Assembly: GCF_000003815.2 (NCBI RefSeq)
Contig: NC_049989.1
Span: forward strand, 9,899,829 to 9,958,516
DNA: 58,688 bases
Origin: Branchiostoma floridae
Lineage: Eukaryota; Chordata; Leptocardii; Amphioxiformes; Branchiostomatidae
Direction: 5' to 3'
Part shown: piece by piece, positions 34,301-42,500 of the stretch
How the letters are laid out: each line of letters starts with the position of its first letter
How positions within the stretch are numbered: position 1 is the first letter of the stretch
Program-made: the position numbers and the translations under genes
Notes under the pieces: model-generated
Seen by the model: the letters and a program-made list of their open reading frames with translations, nothing else
What the model was told of the DNA's origin: nothing
Database searches by the model: none

Positions 34301-35168
34301 AGATGCATCCAAGTTTAAGAACAAATTTGATGAAGCTAAAGAACTGGTGAGAGAGAGACTTGAAACAAAAGGTAAGGTTATAAAAGGATTTTGCTACAAT
34401 TCTTTTATGTTTGTCAGCCAGATTATTGGTGAAGTAGTGTCAGGTGACTGTCTTATACAGGCTGTTGATTTTGTTGCTTTTATGATGAATTTGAGACGAC
34501 GGGCGGACTGAAGTCTGATGTGAACGTCTCATCTGAAAAGCATAACATACAGACAAAACTAATAGTCTATCAGCATCATGTTACGTATTGTATTTTTGCT
34601 GTGAGCTATACAGAACGTTTTGACATGTCTGTTAACACTTGAGCTATGATAATGTAAATGCAGAAATATTCGCGGTGGTTTCACGTTCGCGGTTTTCCTA
34701 GTGGGCACTTCATCATGAACTTAAAACCACCACAAACATTTTGCCATGATGATTTTTTACTACAGTCTATGGGGCTACCGCAAACTTAAAACCACCGCAA
34801 AAACTTGATTTTCCCGCTAACGTGAAGTTAAATCCCCTCAAACTTAAATGCATTTACAGTACACTGTGAAGGGGTGTGCCATTTAAGTTTGCTAGGTGAT
34901 ATGCTATAGTCCTATTTTAGAAGTGTTTAATCAGAATAATTTATTATCCATATGTATTAACTCAGGAGAGGAAAAGGCAGACAGTGGTACAGAGTCAGGA
35001 AAAGATGAGGAGGAATCTGACGAGGTTGCTGAGAAGCTCGGAGAACTCACCGTCTCTGACGACAAGAAATCTGGAGAGGAGAAAGCGGAGACAGAAGGAA
35101 CAGAGAAAGAAGAAAAGAAAACAGAAGAAACAAAGAAAGAAGAGGCCGGGGACGAAAAGAAGGAATGA
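22389..35168 (+). CDS. RANBP1: Ran-specific GTPase-activating co-factor RanBP1, 6 exons
   Basis: Cytoplasmic Ran-GTP binding protein that helps RanGAP end nuclear export cycles. Exons: 22389-22403, 28249-28358, 29205-29365, 33954-34082, 34303-34371, 34966-35168. All introns are GT-AG and phases join into 228 residues, slightly longer than the human protein of about 201. Exon 1 encodes only MADEK. The RanBD1 domain follows, seen as [59 protein letters not shown] and [11 protein letters not shown] charged Lys/Glu-rich tail ends the protein; its segment EKLGELTV resembles the C-terminal export region of vertebrate RanBP1. Intron 1 is 5.8 kb and full of repeats. Introns 3, 4 and 5 carry snoRNAs or a candidate. 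Confidence 0.96.
22404..23012 (+). other. RANBP1 intron 1, proximal part
   Basis: Unique-looking sequence directly after the first exon. No exon, RNA or repeat was recognised. Confidence 0.5.
23013..23830. promoter_or_regulatory. CpG-rich island in RANBP1 intron 1, possible extra promoter
   Basis: A GC- and CpG-rich stretch (about 23080-23350) is followed by an AAGATGGCGCC box at about 23492 (YY1-like). On the minus strand a near-consensus donor, CTATGAG|GTAAGTATG, lies at 23013. On the plus strand a GACAG|GTGTGTG donor lies near 23680. It could be an alternative promoter for either neighbour or part of an unknown element. Frames crossing it show no known protein. Confidence 0.35.
23920..24108. 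mobile_element. TACTGTAAATGCAG MITE, copy B
   Basis: A 189-bp copy with the same inverted ends as 12328-12539 and internal CCGCGAA-like repeats, partly decayed. It lies in RANBP1 intron 1. Confidence 0.8.
24368..27612. mobile_element. 3.2-kb foldback element with ~1.05-kb inverted arms
   Basis: The left arm (about 24368-25420) and right arm (about 26530-27612) are long reverse complements, roughly 85-90% alike by eye, around a 1.1-kb centre. Outer ends read TAAGAGTCATTGCACGAG and its complement. Flanks share ATTTATT near both ends (24361-24367 and 27616-27622), compatible with a decayed 9-10 bp target duplication as in Mutator-like elements. No transposase-like frame is present in the arms or centre, so it is non-autonomous. 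It lies in RANBP1 intron 1. Confidence 0.85.
27613..28248. other. RANBP1 intron 1, distal part
   Basis: Unique-looking sequence from the foldback element to exon 2. It contains a CTCF-like site at 27959-27978 and otherwise nothing recognised. Confidence 0.5.
27959..27978 (-). promoter_or_regulatory. CTCF-like motif in RANBP1 intron 1
   Basis: The minus strand reads GCATGCCAGGTGGCGCTGC, containing the AGGTGGCGC core common to fly and vertebrate CTCF sites. It has the same orientation as the site at 20509-20528, so the two bracket the shared promoter. Confidence 0.4.
28496..28865. mobile_element. CAGGGNTCGAAAT MITE with TCTAC duplications
   Basis: A 370-bp element in RANBP1 intron 2. It starts CAGGGCTCGAAAT and ends with the complement of CAGGGATCGAAAT. 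Many GGGTGCACC repeats lie inside both ends. TCTAC occurs directly on each side (28491-28495 and 28866-28870), consistent with a target duplication. No coding capacity. Confidence 0.85.
29503..29568 (+). ncRNA. SNORD43: C/D-box snoRNA, SNORD43-like, copy 1
   Basis: In RANBP1 intron 3. Box C ATGATGA (29508-29514), D' CTGA (29534-29537), C' TGATGTG (29542-29548) and D CTGA (29559-29562) are correctly ordered and spaced. The sequence before D', CGACGGGCGG, is complementary over 10 nt to the universal 18S segment CCGCCCGTCG of helix 44. The D'+5 rule selects the C after CCG, the site known as human 18S Cm1703 / yeast Cm1639 (guides U43 and snR70). The terminal stem is weaker than in copy 2. The human SNORD43 host is RPL3, so the host differs. 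Confidence 0.82.
29653..29820. mobile_element. CAGGGTTGRACAAG MITE, left half of a split copy
   Basis: It starts CAGGGTTGGACAAGTCC and follows the reverse complement of the element at 15868-16191 to about 29820. There the match stops inside the element. The remainder resumes at 33659, showing that everything between was inserted later. Confidence 0.8.
29821..30908. mobile_element. Unclassified interspersed element with ACCTCCAT ends
   Basis: Close to its start it has GACCTCATACCTCCAT and at its end an ACACACAC run, then TATACCTCCATTTTTATGGAGGTA. Inside are two or three diverged tandem units (CCTCATTAATNATGCAAAT, GTTATCCTC, GACAAAAANGCCCCTGC). No protein is encoded. It interrupts the split MITE in RANBP1 intron 3. 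Confidence 0.65.
30909..33651. mobile_element. hAT-like TIR element, TSD GTAATAA
   Basis: The ends are TAGGGGTG (30909-30916) and CACCCCTA (33644-33651), flanked on both sides by GTAATAA (30902-30908 and 33652-33658). TIR sequence and 7-8 bp duplication fit a non-autonomous hAT element. It carries a GC-rich island near 31100-31600, a small spliced reading frame (31507-32367) and two ~184-bp tandem copies anchored on ATATTTGGATTCAGCAGG near 32967 and 33151. No hAT transposase was seen. Confidence 0.7.
31507..32367 (+). CDS. Small spliced reading frame inside the hAT-like element
   Basis: Exon 1 (31507-31606) starts in AAGATGGCGGACGCC, where the ATG overlaps a YY1-like box, and ends at CCAG|GTAATA. 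Exon 2 (32261-32367) follows TTTATAG. The joined frame is about 68 residues: an acidic/Ala-rich start ([16 protein letters not shown]), then [20 protein letters not shown] and a TGA stop. Immediately after, other frames stay open and acidic ([26 protein letters not shown], then a long Glu/Asp run). This suggests an older longer coding sequence broken by frameshifts. I recognise no family. It may be a captured host gene fragment or a transposase N-terminus. Confidence 0.4.
33659..33801. mobile_element. CAGGGTTGRACAAG MITE, right half of the split copy
   Basis: It resumes the family sequence at AGAATTCCATTGATGG and ends in the complement of CAGGGTTGGACAAG. With 29653-29820 it makes one element of normal length. 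Confidence 0.8.
34106..34233 (+). ncRNA. Candidate H/ACA-box snoRNA in RANBP1 intron 4
   Basis: A hairpin-hinge-hairpin-tail layout is visible. Stem ACCTGAC/GTCAGGT (34109-34115 with 34160-34166) is followed by a hinge with ACATAA (34172-34177, fits ANANNA). A second stem CTTTTAT/ATAAAAG (34181-34187 with 34218-34224) is followed by ACA at 34228-34230, three bases from the proposed end. Length is about 128 nt, usual for the class. The inner stems are short, so the guide pockets are uncertain. Its presence in an intron of a host carrying two other snoRNAs raises the odds. Confidence 0.4.
34475..34542 (+). ncRNA. SNORD43: C/D-box snoRNA, SNORD43-like, copy 2
   Basis: In RANBP1 intron 5, a paralogue of 29503-29568 with the same boxes: C ATGATGA (34482-34488), D' CTGA (34508-34511), C' TGATGTG (34516-34522), D CTGA (34533-34536). 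The guide GACGACGGGCGG is identical. A perfect terminal stem TGCTTT/AAAGCA closes the C and D boxes (34475-34480 with 34537-34542). This makes it the better-formed copy. Confidence 0.87.
34650..34861. mobile_element. TACTGTAAATGCAG MITE, copy C
   Basis: A 212-bp copy in RANBP1 intron 5 with ends TAATGTAAATGCAG and CATTTACAGTA. It has internal CCGCRAA/TTCGCGG repeats like copies A and B. Confidence 0.8.
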
Positions 35169-37186
35169 ATATCCACAGCACTGAACTAATTTAAGGCATT
35201 TTAGATACCCAATTTAAGACTCACTTCCACATTTAATCGGTCTCAGATTGAATGAAGGGCTCAGAACTAACTCGGAAGCATTTGTGTGACAAATTTTTAC
35301 AAGATGAAAATGTATGCAGTGCAAATTTTTTTTATGTTGGACTGATGGTAACAAGAACGTACATCGGAATAAAGCACTTTTTTGCTGAAGAGTAGAGGTG
35401 TACTCTAAAGAAAAGTAAAATAAAAGGTTAAACCAGATATTAGATAGATAAGTGGGGGTTATTATGTGTAGAAAACAATATTCTACACCTTTTTGCAGCG
35501 TGTGACTCCTCATTGTACTGATAGTGGAAATGTAAATCGTATACACTGCATACTAGAGAGCTTCAGATCGCACAAGTTTGGGGAATTTTGGAAGCATCAG
35601 ACATACAAGGCTTGAAACATTTTTAAACGAAAGATTCCTTCAATAATTGAAATTGTAATAATTTCACCAGTGGTAAGCCTGAAGCTTAGTTAAAGTGCTG
35701 TAAGTATTTGACCGTCTAAGTGGCCGTTGCATTCATTTCAACATTACATTTGGTTGCGTGCTAGAAAGACCTTTGTAGAAAACTTCCGTCTGTTGCTGCA
35801 TTTCGTAATTCTTTTGAGACACTTGAGCATTGTTTTACTGTGAAATGCCTTTGAGGAACCTTATTCCCACTTTCATGTATTCTTGCACATTGTATGTAAC
35901 ATATTTGGTATAATGAGAAAATCACTTGTGAAAACTGCTGAGGTGTGTTTAAAAGATTTCTCACCTTTTAGATATGGTTTGTGATGAGCCATAATACAGA
36001 ATAGACGTGAAAAGCATTTTCGGTACTTCCAGTGGAAATATTCTCCAATAGCAAGGTGTAGCCATTATCAGAACATGTTATATACAGCTGGCATATTTGC
36101 CTTGAGATGTAGTTGTTAAAAGTTAGATATCTATCAAGCTTACTGATGTCTCTTGTATCTGTGAGACTTGCGCTAGACTGAATATACAGAAAGCCCCCCC
36201 CCCCCCCCAAGAAGTACTTGTTGAAAAGGAAAAAATGCAAATCTACCTCCAAATTGTCCATTATTTACCTCCAAATTGTCTATTATTCAGTCTGAAGACA
36301 TACCAATTTAATTTCTTGGTTCTTGGACTTTTGCTACAAAAGATCAGGCAAAATTAAAAGCACCCAGTGATCAACCAAATCTCTACACTGGAGCCAGAAA
36401 GGCAACAGACTTGTCAAATTCATAGATGAACCAAGAACTTGAATCGGTGATAAGAAAAGTGATAAGAGATAAGAAAAGTGGAGGATGCAAAATATAGTTA
36501 CTCTAAAGACCTAATTTGTATATAGAAGATATGGTAACTATATAGCATTTTGATACTATGCTGTATTACTCTTAAGGTGTTAACAAAAGTCATTACTTCT
36601 CCAGACTTGGTTGGGAAATGGTATTTGTACATTACTTGCATGGTATTTGTAGTACATGTACTAAATTTTTGTCCGCCTTTCGTCGCTGTTATGCAGAAGC
36701 ATTTGTATGCAAAAATACAGAAACAATGTCCAACACATTAAAGTTGCTGTGACTTCTATTCAATTTCAAAGCTTTCCTTGAATTATCACTCCAAATATCA
36801 AACCTTCCTAGATTTAATAACAACTAATCACTGTTGCACATGGACGCAATGAAATTCCAAAAGGGACATGTGATGTTGCCACTAACTTGTAAAGAAATTC
36901 CTGAAAAACTTGCTAATTCCATTAGTCGTATTGTGTTGTTATTGTATTTTTTTGCTTGCGTCTTGTCACTTTTTAGTTTTTACCAATACATTGTACTTCA
37001 TATGTAACTTTGTGCACTATGAAATGTCCATACCCGTGTATCATGTTGTTTCAGGGTTTGACCTAGTACCTCTTTTTTTCTGTCTATATATATATGATAA
37101 ATAAACCATGGCTTTACAAACTTTTCAATTGCTTCTCACAGCTCCAGTTCATAGCTCCAGCAGCAGTCGCGGTTACAGTGACTTAA
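35169..37186 (+). other. RANBP1 3' UTR and downstream gene-free stretch
   Basis: AATAAA at 35368-35373 could end a short 3' UTR, and another AATAAA at about 37098 a long one. A C homopolymer lies near 36186-36209. No other gene or known element is seen. Confidence 0.5.
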
Positions 37187-37310
37187 CTTTTAAGTCAAGC
37201 ACCTATAACAGTAACCTAAAATGTGGATTTTGAAAAGTGTCAGAAATAGGCAAACTATGATACCATTGGTAAGGTCTCTTGCTGGGGAGTTGAAAACTGA
37301 AATCCGTTAA
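37187..37310 (+). repeat. Isolated 157-bp satellite copy, forward
   Basis: A diverged single unit (AGCACCTATAACAGTAACC, then AGGCAAACTATG) in the same orientation as the main array, with the second sequence class described below. Confidence 0.8.
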
Positions 37311-37629
37311 GTTAAGGCCGTCCTCGCTTGTAAATTTTTCATTTCATCGCTTTCAAAACGACCTTGTTGGATGTCAGTCAATCACTGAAATTGAATTCAT
37401 GCGCAGATTTGGCATCATGTCTTCAAATTTTTGCTTAAATCGGGATATTGCTCAAAATGTAGGTAAATTAAGTACTATTTAAGAGGAAAGTGGGTTATCT
37501 AATGTTAAGTTCCCTGCTGCCAGACACCTGTCCTTTTCTTCTCCTTGGTGTTAGCAAACAGAACCCTGACAACTTCTCTACAATTCCATAGGGACCGGTT
37601 TATCGCTACCCGCTTCCTTCTCCGTCAAT
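37311..37629. other. Non-satellite spacer
   Basis: About 320 bp of unique-looking sequence between a forward and a reverse satellite copy. Nothing recognised. Confidence 0.4.
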
Positions 37630-37870
37630 TTCACCAAGGAGATATCATAATTTCCCTATTTCGGACACTTTTGAAAAATCCACATTTTAGGTTACTGTTA
37701 TCGGTGGCAACGTTGCCAACGACAAGAGCTATCCGAAAACGGATTGCAGTTTTCAACTCCCCGCCAAGAGAGCTTTCCAATGATACCATAGTTTGCCTAT
37801 TTCGGACACTTTTCAAAAATCCACATTTTTGGTCGCGGTTACAGGGACTCAGCTTTAAACGCGAATGAGA
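37630..37870 (-). repeat. 157-bp satellite, reverse copies
   Basis: About 1.5 diverged units in reverse orientation. They are broken at CGCGAAT by a LINE and continue beyond it at 39561. Confidence 0.85.
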
Positions 37871-37959
37871 GAGAGAAATATATAGAGAAATGGTTTATTG
37901 GATTAAAAAAAAAACTTGCAGCCTAACGGCTGAATTGCAATTTAGTACAATGATCATTT

Positions 37960-37997
<38 letters not shown>

Positions 37998-39560
37998 ACA
38001 TATTGAATACGCTACACTGGCATGTCCGATTCCTTTAAAAAACACTACAAGTTTTCATTGAGGAGTCTGACGCAATAGGGGAGAGTGCTGTTACTAAACC
38101 GGGACGTCCTACATTTGAAACTGGTATAGCTGGCATTATTCCTTAAAGTTCTGTTGTGGACATCCCCCGCCGCAATGGGAGCCATGAACTGTATCTGCTA
38201 GAGTTCGCAAGAGATTGCGCGTATCTAAGACATAGAATGTCCCTTCTAGAGTCCAGACGAGTGAGTCCTGTTATGCACAGAGCAGACTCATAGGTCTTCT
38301 GGACGCGCTCAATCTTCGCTGATAGATCACTGGACAGTCCCGGGTGCCAGACGACGGATGCGTACTCCAGAAGTGGCCGTACGAAGCCAATGTAAATTGG
38401 TATCAGATCACACATGTATAGTCGTTTGCTACCTTTGCTGACAATTGTGGTTACATGTTGAGTCCATTTGAGGTTGTTCTGGAGGATAAGTCCCAGGATA
38501 CGTGCTGCCTGGACAACCTCTAGTTGGGATGGACCAACAGTGATCACCGGCGGTGGTGGTGGATTTCACATGAAGCAAAACACCATCACCACGCACTTAG
38601 ATGGGTTTAAGGACATGACGTTGGTCTCAGTCCAACGAGTCAAGCCATTGATGTCGTCTTGAATCCTTGGTGTTGCAGACACATGTCGTGTTCGGACACA
38701 GACATATCATCCACATATTTAAAGCCATCTGAAGACGTTTCGTTACTTGGGAGGGCGTCATTTACCAGGGCTAGAAAAACCAGTGGACCTAACTTTGTTC
38801 CCTGAGGCACACCACACGTCAGAGTTTGCCAGTCCGAGACTGTGCCCTGTTATCTCACACGCTGACGTCGCCCTGACAGGAAACTGCTCACCCAGGGTAC
38901 GATGGACGGACGGACACCAAGGTCAAGTAACTTGCAGATGGCAGTCTGGTGGTGGACATAGTCAAAGGCTCTAGAAAAGTCGGTGAGAACAAGTGTTGTC
39001 ATGAAGCCTGGTCTGTCTGATGCCTCAAGGATGTTGTGTACGAGACGAGTCAGATAGTGTACAGTTGAGCAACCATGGAGGGAGCCGAACTGTCGAAGAT
39101 CCAGGTTAGGAAGGATATCCTGCATGCACCAGTCACGGACGATTCCTTCACACATTTTGGCAAAGATAGGTGTTAGAGAGATGGTCTTTTAAGACCTATC
39201 TCTCTAGTCGCGGTGGCATCTCCTTCGGAATGGGCACGACATCAGCGTCCTTGAACATGTCCGGTACTTCACCTTGACACAGAGAGGTGTTCATAATGTC
39301 ACATAAAGGCTGGGACAGTTCAAAGGCGAATTCCCTAATAATCCTTGGCGAGATGCCGTCAGGGCCAGTAGCTTTGCCAATCTTAACACTTTTCAGTCTG
39401 TTCCACATGTCTCAGACTGAGACTACCGGGGGTGGAGCAGGTGAAGGAAGATAAGCTGGCAGGTCCTCAAGTCGAAGTGGCGCGTGCTTCTGTGACGCCG
39501 CAGCGAGGTGAGTATTGATGGCGTTGGCCACGTCTACAGCTGATGACGGGGAGCCACCTA
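37871..39560 (-). pseudogene. Decayed CR1/L2-type LINE reverse transcriptase
   Basis: Minus-strand fragments in order: KATGPDGISPRIIREF and DADVVPIPK (39.2-39.4 kb), FGSLHGCSTVHYLTRLVHN and VLTDFSRAFD (38.85-39.15 kb), the active-site FKYVDDMSV (about 38700-38720) and a thumb/tail segment LGLILQNNLKW, EYASVVWHPGLS (38.15-38.55 kb). Several frameshifts and stops separate them and the endonuclease is missing. The 3' end is near 37871 with a GA/TA-rich tail and a TA microsatellite around 37965-37995. GAAT occurs at both satellite junctions, consistent with a short target duplication. Confidence 0.8.
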
Positions 39561-42500
39561 GAATAACTCGCCAACAACAAGAGCTATCCGAAAACGGATT
39601 GCAGTGTTCAACTCCCCGCCAAGAGAGCTTTCCAATGATACCATAGTTTGCCTATTTCGGACACTTCAAAAATCCACATTCTAGGTTACTGTTATCGGTG
39701 CTTAGCTATAAACGAGAATAACTCGCCAACAAAAAGAGCTATTAAACAACGGATTGCAGTGTTCAACTCCCCACAAAGAGACCTTTCCAATAATACCATA
39801 GTTTGCCTAAAATCCACATTTTTTGGTTACTGTTATCGGTGCTTAGCTTTAAACGCGAATAACTCGAATGTGGGGAGTTGAACACTGCAATCCGGTTTTT
39901 AATAACTCTTGTTGTTGGCGAATTATTCGCGTTTATAGCTTAGTCCCCCTAACCGCGACCAAAAATGTAAATTTTTCAAAAGTGTCCGAAATAGGCAAAC
40001 TATGGTATCAATGGAAAGGTCTCTTTGTGGGAAGTTGAACACTGCAATCCGTTTTTTAATAGCTCTTGTTGTTGGCGAGTTATTCGCATTTAAAGCTAAG
40101 TCCCCCTAACCGCGACCAAAAATGCGGATTTTTGAAAAGTGTCCGAAATTGGCAAATTATGGTATCATTGGAAAGGTCTCTTTGTGGGGAGTTGAACACT
40201 GCAATCCGTTTTCTAATAGCTCTTGTTGTTGGCGAGTTATTCGCGTTTGTAGCTAAGTCCCCCTAACCGCGACCAAAAATGTGGATTTTTCAAAAGTGTC
40301 CAATATAGGCAAACTATGGTATCATTGGAAAGGTCTCTTTGTGGGGAGTTTAACACTGCAATCCGTTTTTTAATAGCTCTTGTTGTTGGCGAGTTATTCG
40401 CGTTTGTAGCTAAGTCCCCCTAACCGCGACCAAAAATGTGGATTTTTCAAAAGTGTCCGAAATAGGCAAACTATGGTATCATTGGGAAGGTCTCTTTGTG
40501 GGGAGGTTAACACTGCAATCCGTTTTTTAATAGCTCATGTTGTTGGCGAGTTATTCGCGTTTATAGCTAAGCACCGATTACAGTAACCAAAATGTGGATT
40601 TTTGAGAAGTGTCCGAAATAGGCAAGCTATGGTATCATTGGAAATGTCTCTTTGTGGGGAGTTGAACACTGCAATCCGTTTTTTAATAGCTCTTGTTGTT
40701 GGCGAGTTATTTGCGTTTATAGCTAAGTCCCCCTAACCGCGACCAAAAATGTGGATTTTTGAAAAGTGTCCGAAATTGGCAAACTATGGTATCATTGGAA
40801 AGGTCTCTTTGTGGGGAGTTGAACACTGCAATCCGTTTTTAATAGCTCTTGTTGTTGGCGAGTTATTTGCGTTTATAGCTAAGTCCCCCTAACCGCGACC
40901 AAAAATGTGGATTTTTGAAAAGTGTCTGAAATAGGCAAACTATGGTTTCATTGGAAAGATCTCTTTGTGGGAAGTTGAACACTGCAATCCGTTTTTTAAT
41001 AGCTCTTGTTGTTGGCGAATTATTCGCGTTTATAGCTTAGTCCCCCTAACCGCGACCAAAAATGTAAATTTTTCAAAAGTGACCTAAATAGGCAAACTAT
41101 GGTATCATTGGAAAGGTCTCTTTGTGGGGAGTTGAACACTGCAATCCGTCGTTTAACAGCTCTTGCTGTTGGCGAGTTATTCGCGTTTATAGCTAAGCAC
41201 CGATAACAGTAACCAAAAAATGTGGATTTTTCAAAATTGTTCGAAATAGGCAAACTATGGTATCATTGGAAAGGTCTCTTTGTGGGAAGTTGAACACTGC
41301 AATCCGTTTTTTAATAGCTCTTGTTGTTGGCGAGTTATTCGCGTTTAAAGCTAATTAAAGGTCCCCCTAACCGCGACCAAAAATGTGGATTTTTCAAAAG
41401 TGTCCGAAATGGGCAAGCTATGGTATCATTGGAAAGGTCTCTTTGTGGGGAGTTGAACACTGCAATCCGTTTTTTAATAGCTCTTGTTGTTGGCGAGTTA
41501 TTTGCGTTTATAGCTAAGTCCCCCTAACCGCGACCAAAAATGTGGATTTTTCAAAAGTGACCTAAATAGGAAAGCTATGGTATCATTGGAAAGGTCTCTA
41601 TGTGGGGAGTTGAACACTGCAATCCGTTTTTTAATAGCTCTTGTTGTTGGCGAGTTATTCGCGTTTATAGCTAAGTCCCCCTAACCGTGACCAAAAATGT
41701 GGATTTTTGAAAAGTGTCCGAAATAGGCAAACTATGGTATCATTGGAAAGGTCTCTTTGTGGGGAGTTGAACACTGCAATCCGGTTTTTAATAGCTCTTG
41801 TTGTTGGCGAGTTATACGCGTTTATAGCTAAGTCCCCCTAACCGCGACCAAAATGGGCGTTTTTTCAAAGGTGTCCGAAAATGGCAAACTATGGTATCAT
41901 TGGAAAGGTCTCTTTGTGGGGAGTTGACCACTGCAATACGTTTTTTAATAGCTCTTTTCGTTGGAGAGTTGTTCGCTTTTATAGCTAAGTCCCCCTACCC
42001 GCGACCAAAAATGTGGATTTTTGAAAAGTTTCCGAAATTGGCAAACTATGGTATCATTGGAAAGGTCTCTTGGTGGGGAGTTGAACACTGCAGTCGGTTT
42101 TTAATAGCTCTTGTTGTTGGCGAGTTATTTGCGTTTATAGCTAAGTCCCCCTAACCGCGACCAAAAATGTGGATTTTTGAAAAGTGTCTGAAATAGGCAA
42201 ACTATGGTATCATTGGAAAGGTCTCTTTGTGGGGAGTTGAACACTGCAATCCGTTTTTTTAATAGCTCTTGTTGTTGGCGAGTTATTTGCTTTTATAGCT
42301 AAGTCCCCCTAACCGCGACCAAAAATGTGGATTTTTGAAAAGTGTCCGAAATTGGCAAACTATGGTATCATTGGAAAGGTCTCTTTGTGGGGAGTTGAAC
42401 ACTGCAGTCGGTTTTTAATAGCTCTTGTTGTTGGCGAGTTATTTGCGTTTATAGCTAAGTCCCCCTAACCGCGACCAAAAATGTGAATTTTTCAAAAGTG

